Of a stretch of 64,000 nucleotides of DNA, positions 48,218-56,878 are shown piece by piece. The DNA lies in contig NZ_SUPK01000009.1 of NCBI RefSeq assembly GCF_005049045.1, positions 1 to 64,000 on the forward strand, in the 5' to 3' direction. The translations under genes and the position numbers were made by a program. This stretch comes from Cohnella pontilimi (GTDB lineage: Bacteria > Bacillota > Bacilli > Paenibacillales > Paenibacillaceae). The first letter of the stretch is position 1, and every line of letters starts with the position of its first letter. The notes under the pieces are model-generated. The model was given only the letters and a program-made list of their open reading frames with translations, was not told the origin of the DNA and did no database searches.

Positions 48218-49762
48218 TTACGCGAAAACCGGGTCTTTGAATTGCGCCAGCTTCTGTTTGGAATCCTGCTCCACGTCCGCGTGCAAGCTGTTGCCGTGTG
48301 CGTCCATCGTGACGATTGCCGCAAATCCTTCGACCTCCAGATGCCACATCGCCTCCGGTATGCCGAATTCCATGAAGTCGACGCCTTTGACATTTTGGAT
48401 GCACTCGGCGTAATATTGCGCCGCTCCGCCTACGGCGTTCAAATACACGGCGCCATGCTCTTGGAGAGCGGCCAGCGTTTTCGCTCCCATGCCGCCTTTG
48501 CCGATGACCGCCCGAATGCCGAATTTGCGAATGATGTCGCCTTGATAAGGCTCCTCCCGAATGCTGGTCGTCGGTCCGGCGGCCTTCACGTGCCAGCCGG
48601 CTTCGTCTTTCAGCATCACCGGACCGCAGTGATAGATCACTCCGCCGTTCAAGTCCACCGGGGAATCATGATCCATCAAATGCTTGTGCAGCGCATCGCG
48701 GCCGGTGTGCATTTCGCCGTTCAAAATGACCACGTCGCCTACGCGAAGCTGTCTGACGTCTTCTTCCGACAGCGGCGCACGCAAAACGACTTCTCGGCGC
48801 TTGCCGACAGGAGCAGCCGCGTCATCACTGGCGTCAGCCGGTTCATTGTTCATTGGCACGGCCGAACCGCCCTCGTAAACCCAATCCTTGATTTCATGCG
48901 TAGAACCGTCGAGGATGACGCCTTGACGGCGGAAAGCCCAGCAATTATAGGCGACGGACACGAAGAAGCTGGCCGGAAGGCGGTTGTTGACACCGACTTT
49001 GCAGCCCAGCAGCGTAACCGCTCCGCCGAAGCCCATCGTGCCAATCCCCAGTTGATTGGCTTTGTCCAAGATGTAGTCTTCCAGCTTCGCCAGCTCCGGA
49101 ATCGGATTCACATCGTCGACCCGACGGAACAGCTGCTGCTTCGCAAGTTCATAACCCGTCGTGCGGTCGCCGCCGATCCCGACACCGATGAAGCCCGCGC
49201 TGCAGCCTTGTCCCTGCGCCTGATACACGGCGTGCAGGATGCATTTGCGGATGCCGTCCAAGTCCCGGCCGGCTTTGCCGAGTCCCTCAAGCTCGCAAGG
49301 AAGGCTGTATTGGATGTTCTTGTTCTCGCAGCCGCCTCCTTTAAGGATCAGCCGAACCTCCACTTCATCCCGCTCCCACTGCTCGAAGTGGATAACGGGC
49401 GTACCCGGTCCCAGGTTGTCGCCGGTGTTCGCGCCCGTCAGTGAATCGACAGAATTCGTGCGCAGCTTGCCGTCTTTCGTCGCGCGCGCCACGGCTTCGC
49501 GAATTTCGCGTTTCATGACGATCTGGTTCGCTCCGACCGGCGTGTGAACGATAAAAGTCGGCATGCCGGTATCCTGGCAAATCGGCGATACGTTGCATTC
49601 CGCCATTTCGATATTTTTCGCGATCGTGGCGAGAGACAACCCCGCGCGCGTTGCGCTGTCCTCTTTCTCTTTGGCCGCCGCTACCGCGCGGCGCACGTCG
49701 GCGGGAAGGTTGGTGGAAGTTTCGACAATCAATCGGTAGACGCTTTCTTCAAAAGTGGACAT
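48218..49762 (-). CDS. Fumarate hydratase, class I (iron-sulfur)
   Basis: A 514-residue class I fumarase with the alpha and beta parts fused. The catalytic 4Fe-4S cluster ligands are found in order in CQDTGMPTF, GGCENKN and GQGCSAG; GGVNGLP-type loops and the C-terminal MGAKTLAALQEHGAVYLN complete the beta half. It hydrates fumarate to malate and is oxygen-sensitive. Most Bacillales use the class II enzyme, so the class I gene next to phoR stands out. A GAGGGG site precedes ATG 49762; it diverges from the nucleotidase gene. Confidence 0.93.
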   Translation of the reverse strand: MSTFEESVYRLIVETSTNLPADVRRAVAAAKEKEDSATRAGLSLATIAKNIEMAECNVSPICQDTGMPTFIVHTPVGANQIVMKREIREAVARATKDGKLRTNSVDSLTGANTGDNLGPGTPVIHFEQWERDEVEVRLILKGGGCENKNIQYSLPCELEGLGKAGRDLDGIRKCILHAVYQAQGQGCSAGFIGVGIGGDRTTGYELAKQQLFRRVDDVNPIPELAKLEDYILDKANQLGIGTMGFGGAVTLLGCKVGVNNRLPASFFVSVAYNCWAFRRQGVILDGSTHEIKDWVYEGGSAVPMNNEPADASDDAAAPVGKRREVVLRAPLSEEDVRQLRVGDVVILNGEMHTGRDALHKHLMDHDSPVDLNGGVIYHCGPVMLKDEAGWHVKAAGPTTSIREEPYQGDIIRKFGIRAVIGKGGMGAKTLAALQEHGAVYLNAVGGAAQYYAECIQNVKGVDFMEFGIPEAMWHLEVEGFAAIVTMDAHGNSLHADVEQDSKQKLAQFKDPVFA

Positions 49763-49850
49763 GCTGCAGTTGTTCCCCTCTCTGGTCGGTGTAACTCAAT
49801 AACTATATAATAGCATACAGAAACGGGAACGGGAGATGAGGAGAAACGCG

Positions 49851-50441
49851 ATGTCCCATCATTTTCTGGCTTATTTGTACCGGCTGCGCCATATCGAACG
49901 GTGGAGCCTGATGAGGAATACGACGTCCGAAAGCGTCGCCGAGCATTCCTATCATGTAGCACTGCTTTCTCACTTGCTGGGGACAATTGCGAGAGACGTA
50001 TTCGGGCGCAATATCGACCCCGACAAAGCCGCATCGTACGCGTTGTTCCACGATGCGACCGAAGTGTTCACCGGTGACATTCCGACACCGGTCAAGCATC
50101 ACAATCCGAGGATTCTGGCCAATTTTCGCGAGATCGAAGCGATCGCCGCGGACCGGCTGCTGTCGACCGTGCCCGGGGAGCTGCGGGAAGCTTACCGGCC
50201 TTTCCTGACCGGCGAGTCCGGTGACGCCGAATTGCGGAAATATGTCAAAGCCGCGGATTTGCTCGATGCGTATCTGAAATGTTTGAGCGAAATGTCGGCC
50301 GGCAACCGCGAATTCGCGACCGCGCGGAGACAAAGCGAGGAGAAGCTTCGGCAGTTGGATATGCCCGAAGTCGAATGGCTGCTGACCCGCCTGGCCCCCG
50401 GCTTCGAGAAAACGATCGACGAGCTTTCGGAAGAAGGGTAA
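49851..50441 (+). CDS. YfbR-like HD-domain 5'-deoxynucleotidase
   Basis: A 196-residue HD phosphohydrolase of the YfbR type, which removes phosphate from deoxyribonucleoside monophosphates. The metal-binding residues sit in SVAEHSYHVALL, FHDATEVFTGDIPTPVK and the later KAADLLDAYLKC. ATG 49851 (MSHHFLAYLYRLRHI) has GAGGAG 7 nt upstream; an ATG 15 nt earlier overlaps that site. It could help with nucleotide pool cleaning, or supply phosphate as part of the local phosphate theme, which is an inference. Confidence 0.9.
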   Translation: MSHHFLAYLYRLRHIERWSLMRNTTSESVAEHSYHVALLSHLLGTIARDVFGRNIDPDKAASYALFHDATEVFTGDIPTPVKHHNPRILANFREIEAIAADRLLSTVPGELREAYRPFLTGESGDAELRKYVKAADLLDAYLKCLSEMSAGNREFATARRQSEEKLRQLDMPEVEWLLTRLAPGFEKTIDELSEEG

Positions 50442-50490
50442 AAAAGGGGTTATCCTGACCGGTCATTCCTGACCGAACGGGATAACCCCT
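50441..50490 (-). terminator. Terminator of MFS gene
   Basis: AGGGGTTATCC (50445-50455) pairs with GGATAACCCCT (50480-50490) around a loop holding a second GACCGG repeat; on the minus strand it is followed by a run of Ts. The convergent nucleotidase ends at its base. Confidence 0.85.
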
Positions 50491-50504
50491 GTTCGCGTAA
50501 GCAG

Positions 50505-51746
50505 CTAAGCCGCGAGCCGACTCTCTTCTTCCCTCTTCATCACCCGATACTGCGCGACACCCGCTCCAGCGAGAAGTACGGCCAGGACGGTGAACAGCGT
50601 TTCCCCGTTTGTCGAGGCCAGCAGAAGACCGCCCAGGATAGGGCCGAGCCCCTGCGCCAGCAGACGGCTCGCTCCGAATACCGTAAAATAGTACCCCCGC
50701 TTTTCCTCGGACGCCATCAGAGAAATCACTTTTTGCATATGAGGTCCGTTCATCATTTCTCCCAGCGTAAACACAAACTCCGCCGCAAACAACACGATCA
50801 GCGTTGCACCGTAACCGTAACCGAACGCGACAACGGTAAACAGAGCGTAGGAGACGCCCACGACCGCATAAGAGCGGTATGCTTCCGTCTTGCGGGCGAT
50901 CCAGATTTGCAGAAGGATGACCATAACGCCGTTAAAGGACAGCATCCAGCCGAACACGTCCTGAGGCTTGGCAAAATGCGTGCCCAAATGAATCGTAAGC
51001 GCGGTTTCCGCCAGTGCATATAAAAATCCGATCGGCAGCGTAAACAACGTTACGAAGAGCAGCATCCGTTCGCTTCCGAACAGAATCCGAAACCCACCGG
51101 GCCGTTTACTCGCCGAGGATGCAGCCACCTCTGAAGCGCCCGATATTTTACGGTTAACAACAAGCGGCGACGTCTCCGGCAATTTGAAATACACGAGCAG
51201 CGCATTCAACAGAAAAGAGGCGGCGGACAAGAAAAACACGAGCATCGGATTCACTCGGAACATGAGCAGACCGAGAATCGGCCCGACCGCAGCACCTACG
51301 TTGAATCCGGTGTGAAGAAGCGCGAACACTTCCGCCCGGCGCTCCGCCGGCACCATATCCGTCATTTGCGCATTGGCGGCCGGCATGAACAACGCGGCTC
51401 CGATCCCGTTGATGACGGAGACCGCTATATACTGCCAAATCTCCCCGGCAAACGCGTATCCGATCATGCACAGCATTTGCAGCAGGAGAGAACCGAACAT
51501 GATCGGTTTTCGTCCGAGACGGTCGCTTAAGCCGCTTCCATACCAGCTGACGATCATGCCGCATAAAGGCGCCAGCCCCACGACCAGCATCGGGAGGAAG
51601 ACGGATCCTTCGATTTTATGATAGAGATAAAGTACAAGAAAAGGCCGGATCATAAAGCTGGTGACCGTGGACATGGCGGATCCGACCACGCGAATCCAGA
51701 TTCCGCTGTCATAGCGTCCGATCATTTTACGAACACGCTGCATCAT
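50505..51746 (-). CDS. Major facilitator superfamily exporter (DHA-type)
   Basis: A 413-residue transporter with 12 predicted helices. The MFS loop motif GLSDRLGRKPIMFGSLLLQ follows helix 2 (residues about 70-88), the antiporter-type motif GFNVGAAVGPILGLLMF is in helix 5, and a Ser/Ala-rich cytoplasmic loop divides the halves. This fits drug:H+ antiporters such as those of the DHA1/YttB group, but the substrate is unknown. ATG 51746 has GAGGG 7 nt upstream; a second ATG three nt later would serve as well. Confidence 0.88.
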   Translation of the reverse strand: MMQRVRKMIGRYDSGIWIRVVGSAMSTVTSFMIRPFLVLYLYHKIEGSVFLPMLVVGLAPLCGMIVSWYGSGLSDRLGRKPIMFGSLLLQMLCMIGYAFAGEIWQYIAVSVINGIGAALFMPAANAQMTDMVPAERRAEVFALLHTGFNVGAAVGPILGLLMFRVNPMLVFFLSAASFLLNALLVYFKLPETSPLVVNRKISGASEVAASSASKRPGGFRILFGSERMLLFVTLFTLPIGFLYALAETALTIHLGTHFAKPQDVFGWMLSFNGVMVILLQIWIARKTEAYRSYAVVGVSYALFTVVAFGYGYGATLIVLFAAEFVFTLGEMMNGPHMQKVISLMASEEKRGYYFTVFGASRLLAQGLGPILGGLLLASTNGETLFTVLAVLLAGAGVAQYRVMKREEESRLAA

Positions 51747-51773
51747 GGTATTTCCCTCTATGTCATGTGACTT

Positions 51774-52427
51774 CTACGAACGAGAAAGCACCAAATCCCG
51801 CAATCCGTCCCAAAATAAATTGATCGCAAAGGCGAGAAACAATACCGCAGAGAGAAGGGATAACGAGCGAATGATGCCGGTTCCCATTCTCGCCGCACGG
51901 CTGCCCACCCACGCGATCATGACCGACCACAGAATGCCGGCCAGCACGAAGCCGATCACGAAAGCCGCCAGCACTTCGCCATTCCGAATGTCCAAATCCG
52001 CGACTACCGGACCCGCAATAGCGGCAAACGAGAGAATCAGCGTGGGGGACGAAACGGCAAGCCCGGCGCCTACCAGAATGTCGCTCCAACCGCCCCGGCT
52101 TTTCATCGCTTCGCCGCTGCCGTTCAGCATTTTCGGCCGGATTGTGTCGCGGATCATATTGCGTGTGAGCCACAGCAGGACGAGCGTTCCACCGATCCAT
52201 AAAACCCACCGGACGCCGGGATAATGGAAAACCGCTGTCCAGCCGACGAGCGCCAGCACCATGTAGAACGCATCCCCGAAGCAGGAGCCGAACCCGATTC
52301 GGAACGATGCCCCAAAGCCTCGGTCCAGCCCCGTTTTCATAATTGCGATATTGACGACTCCAAGGTCCAAACATAATGCCATACTAAACAGGAAACCTTT
52401 AACGAAAGCGTACAACACGGACTCCAA
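51774..52427 (-). CDS. LysE-family amino acid exporter-like protein
   Basis: A 217-residue membrane protein with six helices of the LysE/RhtB family (MESVLYAFVKGFLFSMALCLD, FRIGFGSCFGDAFYMVLAL, IGGTLVLLWLTRNMIRD). These pumps export amino acids or small peptides. The usual GPN motif in the first helix is replaced by LCLDLG, so the transport site may differ. The start is TTG 52427. It sits 27 nt before the MFS exporter in the same orientation. Confidence 0.85.
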   Translation of the reverse strand: MESVLYAFVKGFLFSMALCLDLGVVNIAIMKTGLDRGFGASFRIGFGSCFGDAFYMVLALVGWTAVFHYPGVRWVLWIGGTLVLLWLTRNMIRDTIRPKMLNGSGEAMKSRGGWSDILVGAGLAVSSPTLILSFAAIAGPVVADLDIRNGEVLAAFVIGFVLAGILWSVMIAWVGSRAARMGTGIIRSLSLLSAVLFLAFAINLFWDGLRDLVLSRS

Positions 52428-52540
52428 CTTCGGCTAACCCCCGGCTGTTGTGGCAAAGTTTTTTCATTTTATCATAAGACAGACGAGCAAGGAGAAAAAT
52501 CTCATAAATCGAGCCTGCCATTTCCTCTTTTCCAGACACA

Positions 52541-52584
52541 CAAAAAACCTCGCGCAACGCCCTTTAGAGGAGCTGCACGAGGTT
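52541..52584 (-). terminator. Terminator of small membrane protein
   Basis: Minus-strand stem AACCTCG/CGAGGTT enclosing further imperfect pairing, followed by six T residues. Confidence 0.82.
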
Positions 52585-52599
52585 ATCCGCGCTGTCGGA

Positions 52600-53031
52600 T
52601 CAAGCGTACCAAGGATTCGTCATGACCCACAAAATCACCAAAAACAGGATGAATACGATAGAACTTAGCGTACGGATTTTCCCGATGGAAGAGCTTGCAT
52701 TCTGACCGTCTTTCGATGCGGCGGCAACGCGCTTGATCGACGCCTGGACTATACCTGTCAGCGCGGCAATGGCCAGGAACAGTACGACGGAGACGATCAT
52801 CCAGCTTACGGCATAATCCGAACCGGTCTGGGAAATCAAGTAACCGCCCGTCAGCAATTGGAGCACCAAGGCATACTGTCCGATCCGGCCCGCGGCGGCA
52901 AGACCGCTGGCCAAGCCTCCCTGTGCTTCGCCGGACAACTGGCTGAATTTGCCCGCCACAAACGGAAGGACCGCATAAATGCCCATCCCGACCGCCCCGA
53001 TCACATGCAAAAACAGCATCACATTCAACAT
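52600..53031 (-). CDS. Four-helix membrane protein, DUF2269-like
   Basis: A 143-residue protein with four helices: MLNVMLFLHVIGAVGMGIYAV, GRIGQYALVLQLLTGGYL, SWMIVSVVLFLAIAALTGIV and IVFILFLVILWVM. ATG 53031 is chosen because GGAGG lies just upstream. A cytochrome-like arrangement (conserved His9 in the first helix) resembles DUF2269 and CopD-type families. No function is established. It ends at a strong terminator. Confidence 0.78.
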   Translation of the reverse strand: MLNVMLFLHVIGAVGMGIYAVLPFVAGKFSQLSGEAQGGLASGLAAAGRIGQYALVLQLLTGGYLISQTGSDYAVSWMIVSVVLFLAIAALTGIVQASIKRVAAASKDGQNASSSIGKIRTLSSIVFILFLVILWVMTNPWYA

Positions 53032-53123
53032 CCGCCAAACCTCCACTTTTCAACGTACAAGGACAAGATCAGTATACACGAAACGGTCCGGCGGAACCAA
53101 TCGAACGTCGGGGAGGAATGCCG

Positions 53124-53489
53124 TCATGCTAAAGGATTCGATTCAGATACGCCGAACAGCAGCCCTTGATCGTCCGAGCAGTACGCGAAATAGCCCATGC
53201 CCGGCACCGTCGTTTTCGGAACGACGACTTTGCCTCCACGGGCCACAACCTTCTCCAAATGTTCGTCGATCGAGTAGACTTCGATCGAGTTGGTCGTCCT
53301 CGTCTCTCCGTCCGGCGACCGCATCAATCCTCCGTCAATCCCCTCGTCCCCGGTTTCGCCCGTGCGGATGAACCAATAATCCCGCGCGCCGGGCATTTTC
53401 ACGAATCGCCAGCCGAACGTCGTCGAATAAAACTCCACCGCCCGCTCGGGATCCGGAACCTGCAATTCGAACCGCAACACCTTGCCCAT
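53124..53489 (-). CDS. Single-domain VOC/glyoxalase family protein
   Basis: A 121-residue protein of the glyoxalase/bleomycin-resistance/extradiol-dioxygenase fold. It starts KVLRFELQVPDPERAVEFYSTTFGW, the standard N-terminal VOC motif with the FY/FGW pair, and ends with a GYFAYCSDDQGLLFGV stretch typical of the second half. The metal-binding His/Glu positions are only partly clear (FELQV gives Glu8). Substrate unknown. Orphan gene between membrane proteins and the HflC/HflK pair. Confidence 0.85.
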   Translation of the reverse strand: MGKVLRFELQVPDPERAVEFYSTTFGWRFVKMPGARDYWFIRTGETGDEGIDGGLMRSPDGETRTTNSIEVYSIDEHLEKVVARGGKVVVPKTTVPGMGYFAYCSDDQGLLFGVSESNPLA

Positions 53490-53574
53490 TGCCAGCCAGC
53501 CTCCAGCCTATGAGTTCAATATGTCTACTATTTTAACCGAAGCGGCTCGTACTTAAAATGAAAGGCGCGCAGCA

Positions 53575-54441
53575 TTACTTTCCCAACAAGATGCGTGCAT
53601 AGGGAGAGTCGATCGGCATGAGGATGACCGGCTCGTTTTGCAAAGTGGTCAAGTAGCTGTCCAGCGTCCTGTAAAAGCGGTAAAATTCCGGATCTTTGCC
53701 GTACGCACGGTTATAGATTTGGGCCGCCTGGCCCTCGCCTTCCGCGACGATCTTCTTGGCCGCCGCTTCCGCTTCGGCCATGAGCTCGGTCGCCGTACGA
53801 TCCGCCTTAGACATTATTTTGCGCGACTCTTCGTCCCCTTCGGACAAGTACCGGGCTGCGATCGACTGACGGTCGGAAATCATGCGGTTATACACGCTCT
53901 GTTTGTTGCCTTCCGGCAAATCGGTGCGTTTGATTCGGACATCGACGATTTGAATACCGTAGTTGTCCCTTTTTAACGCTTCCGCCACATCCTTCGTAAT
54001 GTCGTCGTTGATGTTGCCGCGTTCGGTGTTTTCGCTGATGATATTTTCGTAATTGATGCCCGATAGCTTAATTCGCACGGAGTTAAACACGGCCGCATCG
54101 ATGCGTTGGACTCCGACACCTAGCGTCTTCACCGTCCGCAAAAATTTTTGAGCGTCTTCAATCCGCCATACGGTGTAGTTGTCCACGATGATCGGCTTTT
54201 TGTCTTTGGTCAGGATGGAAGTCGGATTGCTCTCGTAAGTCATTTGGTGCTTCGGGAGCGTCGTAACATTTTCCACAAACGGCAATTTAAACTGAACGCC
54301 CGGGGTGCCGACGACACGAACGGCTTCTCCGAATTTCAGCACCACCTTGTACTGTCCTTCTTTCACGATATAAAGAGAATTGAACAGCAAAATGAGACCG
54401 ATGGCTGCCAATACTGCGTACAACACATGACGTTTCTTCAT
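53575..54441 (-). CDS. hflC: HflC-type membrane protease modulator
   Basis: A 288-residue band-7/SPFH protein. A single N-terminal helix (VLYAVLAAIGLILLFNSLY) is followed by the SPFH domain (ILTKDKKPIIVDNYTVWRI) and a long coiled coil with EAEAAAKKIVAEGEG. In other bacteria HflC and HflK form a ring around the FtsH protease and limit its access to membrane substrates. Its start overlaps the end of hflK by 4 nt. Present in Paenibacillus-type Firmicutes though absent in B. subtilis. Confidence 0.94.
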   Translation of the reverse strand: MKKRHVLYAVLAAIGLILLFNSLYIVKEGQYKVVLKFGEAVRVVGTPGVQFKLPFVENVTTLPKHQMTYESNPTSILTKDKKPIIVDNYTVWRIEDAQKFLRTVKTLGVGVQRIDAAVFNSVRIKLSGINYENIISENTERGNINDDITKDVAEALKRDNYGIQIVDVRIKRTDLPEGNKQSVYNRMISDRQSIAARYLSEGDEESRKIMSKADRTATELMAEAEAAAKKIVAEGEGQAAQIYNRAYGKDPEFYRFYRTLDSYLTTLQNEPVILMPIDSPYARILLGK

Positions 54442-55448
54442 TTCGCGCTGCCTCCCGGATTTCCTTGCTGCGGAGCCGGTTTGGAACTTGGCAACAGCTC
54501 GGTAATCGGCAAATATTTCACCGTGCCGTCTTTCGAATCGGAAATGAAAATTTTCGCATTCGGCAAAATTTTCTCGAGCGTCTCCAGAATAAGGCGGCTT
54601 TGCGTGACGTCGGGGCTGGCTTTGTACTGTTCATAAATGGCGTTAAACTTAGCCACGTCGCCTTCCGCGTTTAGAATGCGCGACTTTTTGTCCGCTTCCG
54701 CCTTCTCGAGGAGCGCCTGCGCTTCCCCTCTCGCCTTCGGAATCCGCTCGTTCTCATATTTCGCCGCGTTGTTAATCTTCGTGTTCTTTTCTTCCCGCGC
54801 GTTCGTGACTTCACGGAATGCTTCTTCCACTTGGCCTCCCGGCGGTTCGATGTCCTGGAACTTCACATCCATGATCTGAATTCCCGTCTGATACTTGTCT
54901 TGCAGCTCGAGGAGATTGGCGCGCACTTTGTCCTGGATGTCCGTTTTACCGTCCGTAATCGCGTAGTCCAGCTTCTGCGAACCGATGACGGAGCGGATCG
55001 TCGCACTCGCCGCGTTGCGTAAAAATAGCTCCGGATTTTCCACATTGTAGAGGTAATCTCGAATATTGCTCACGTTCCACTGGATGACGGCGTCGGCGGA
55101 TACGATATTTTCGTCGCCGGTAATCATCAGGGCTTCTTCATCCACCGGCGTGATCGTATCGCCGGATTGGCGGTAACCGATCGTGGTCTGTTGTACCCGC
55201 ACGGCCTGCACTTTCACCACTTGCTGAATCGGGTACGGCCATTTGAAATGAAGACCGGCTCTCGATTCCCCCGTGTACTTTCCGAACGTCAAAATCGCGG
55301 CGCGCTCCTGCTCCTGAACGGTATAAAAACAAGAATACACAATTAACAGCAGGAGGACAGCTGCCGCGCCCCATCCGATTTTTCGGAGCATTCCCGGCGG
55401 TAGCTGACCGGCCGGCCTGCGCGCAGTGTTGAGGTCGATAATGTCCAT
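54438..55448 (-). CDS. hflK: HflK-type membrane protease modulator
   Basis: A 336-residue SPFH protein that should pair with HflC. A polar start (residues 1-25) leads into a helix (WGAAAVLLLLIVYSCFY), then the SPFH core (GLHFKWPYPIQQVVKVQAVRVQQ, ALMITGDENIVSADAVIQW) and a coiled coil with KIADKKSRILNAEGD-like repeats. An AAGGAG site precedes ATG 55448. The pair is inserted between mdh and the phoR region relative to the B. subtilis order. Confidence 0.94.
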   Translation of the reverse strand: MDIIDLNTARRPAGQLPPGMLRKIGWGAAAVLLLLIVYSCFYTVQEQERAAILTFGKYTGESRAGLHFKWPYPIQQVVKVQAVRVQQTTIGYRQSGDTITPVDEEALMITGDENIVSADAVIQWNVSNIRDYLYNVENPELFLRNAASATIRSVIGSQKLDYAITDGKTDIQDKVRANLLELQDKYQTGIQIMDVKFQDIEPPGGQVEEAFREVTNAREEKNTKINNAAKYENERIPKARGEAQALLEKAEADKKSRILNAEGDVAKFNAIYEQYKASPDVTQSRLILETLEKILPNAKIFISDSKDGTVKYLPITELLPSSKPAPQQGNPGGSAK

Positions 55449-55520
55449 CTTGATTCTCCTTGTCTAGGGAATGGAATATACAGGATGATACGGGGAAGCC
55501 GGTCAAACGTTTCAAGCATT

Positions 55521-55560
55521 AAAAAAGCCTCGATCCTCCGCGGGTGCGCAGATCAAGGCT
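55521..55560 (-). terminator. mdh terminator
   Basis: Minus-strand stem AGCCTTGATC pairs with GATCGAGGCT around a GC-rich loop, followed by six T residues, downstream of the mdh stop. Confidence 0.87.
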
Positions 55561-55585
55561 GCTTGGAATCATGTTTAGAAAAAAG

Positions 55586-56530
55586 TTACGCGTTTTCGAC
55601 CACTTTAATAACGTTGCGCACGGACTGTGCGGATTTCTCCAGCGCCGCTTTCTCTTCCGCTGTCAGCTCGATCTCGATGATTTTCTCAATCCCGTCGCCG
55701 CCCACCACGGCCAAGACGCCCATAAACAGGTTGTCGTAGCCATATTCGCCTTGAAGCAGCGCGATGACCGGAAGGATGCGCTTTTTATCCTTCAAAATCG
55801 CTTCCGTCATTTGTACGAGCGATGCCGCCGGCGCATAGTAGGCGCTGCCGTTGCCGAGCAGGTTGACGATTTCTCCGCCGCCGACGCGAGTGCGCTGCAC
55901 GATGGCGTCGATCTGTTCTTTGGGCAGCAGCTTCTCGACGGGAATGCCGCCGATCGTCGTGTACCGGACGAGCGGCACCATGTCGTCGCCGTGGCCGCCG
56001 AGCACGACGCCGCGTACATCCTCCACGGACACGTTCAGCGCTTCCGCGAGGAAGGTATTGTAACGGGCGGTATCGAGTACGCCGGATTGTCCGATGACGC
56101 GGTTTTTCGGGAAGCCCAGCGTCTTGTTGGCGACGTAGGTCATGGCGTCAACCGGGTTGGACAGGATGATCACGTACGCGTTCGGGCTTGTCGCCTTGAT
56201 GTTATCGCACACCGACTTCACGATGCCGGCATTCGTGTTCACGAGGTCGTCGCGGCTCATGCCCGGCTTACGCGCAATGCCCGCTGTGATGATGACCACA
56301 TCCGAATTCGCGGAATCCGCATAATTCGCCGTTCCCGTTATTTTGGCGTCAATGCCTTGAACTGGCGTCGACTCCAGCATGTCCAGCGCTTTCCCTTTGG
56401 TCGGGTTCTCCATCTGCGGAATATCCAGCAGGACGATGTCGCCCAGCTCTTTTTGCGCCAGCATCAGCGCTGTCGTCGCGCCTGTAAACCCGGCACCCAC
56501 CACCGTAATCTTCGCACGTCTCACAGCCAT
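55586..56530 (-). CDS. mdh: Malate dehydrogenase
   Basis: A 314-residue LDH-type malate dehydrogenase: NAD motif [10 protein letters not shown] (residues 12-21), the substrate loop with [24 protein letters not shown] and the catalytic His in [10 protein letters not shown]. It oxidises malate to oxaloacetate with NAD+. It is third in the citZ-icd-mdh order of Bacillales, but a 348-bp repeat-rich gap separates it from icd, so it may have its own promoter. AAGGAGGG precedes ATG 56530. Confidence 0.97.
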   Translation of the reverse strand: MAVRRAKITVVGAGFTGATTALMLAQKELGDIVLLDIPQMENPTKGKALDMLESTPVQGIDAKITGTANYADSANSDVVIITAGIARKPGMSRDDLVNTNAGIVKSVCDNIKATSPNAYVIILSNPVDAMTYVANKTLGFPKNRVIGQSGVLDTARYNTFLAEALNVSVEDVRGVVLGGHGDDMVPLVRYTTIGGIPVEKLLPKEQIDAIVQRTRVGGGEIVNLLGNGSAYYAPAASLVQMTEAILKDKKRILPVIALLQGEYGYDNLFMGVLAVVGGDGIEKIIEIELTAEEKAALEKSAQSVRNVIKVVENA

Positions 56531-56576
56531 CTCGAAATTCCCTCCTTGGGATTAACATACTCCAAGCAGTTCCCGT

Positions 56577-56699
56577 TTAGTTGCAAAAAAGCAACTAGTT
56601 CGGGTTCATTGCCGTTATTCCTGACTTTTAATTGCTCTAACGCAACTAAACCGCCGAAAAACCGCAACAACCCGAAATTAGTTGCTCCAATGCACTTAA
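56577..56699. repeat. Three palindromic repeats at 50-bp pitch
   Basis: In the icd-mdh gap the palindrome TTAGTTGC-N6-GCAACTAA occurs three times with small changes: starts at 56577, 56628 and 56678. The first is flanked by CCCG/CGGG. Pitch (51 and 50 bp) and spacer length (6) are regular, so this is a duplicated element, possibly a REP-like hairpin family or a set of protein sites. No coding frame crosses it convincingly. Confidence 0.85.
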
Positions 56700-56819
56700 A
56701 TCAATCTATTCATCCTCGAACTGCGACCAAACAAACAAAATTCAATCACGAACAAAAACTCATTCCTCGTGCCACCATCCCCACGCTCTGTCTCCCAAAC
56801 GTTATTTGCCGGGTGTCCA

Positions 56820-56858
56820 GAGGGCAGCGCCCTCGGAGTCCCCCTCCGGGGAGGGGGA
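56820..56858 (-). repeat. Two perfect GC-rich hairpins after icd
   Basis: GAGGGC-AGC-GCCCTC (56820-56834) and TCCCCCTCC-GG-GGAGGGGGA (56839-56858) stand back to back, 20 bp from the icd stop. Both stems are perfect. With no T run they would not be efficient intrinsic terminators but could protect the icd message or be a mobile intergenic repeat. Confidence 0.8.
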
Positions 56859-56878
56859 TTTAGGGGGTGGGAGTTAAC

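Noticed and set aside
51763-52374. 203-codon alternative frame over the LysE-like gene
   Set aside because: The overlapping frame has six hydrophobic helices of a known family; this one is Arg/Gly-rich and lacks them.
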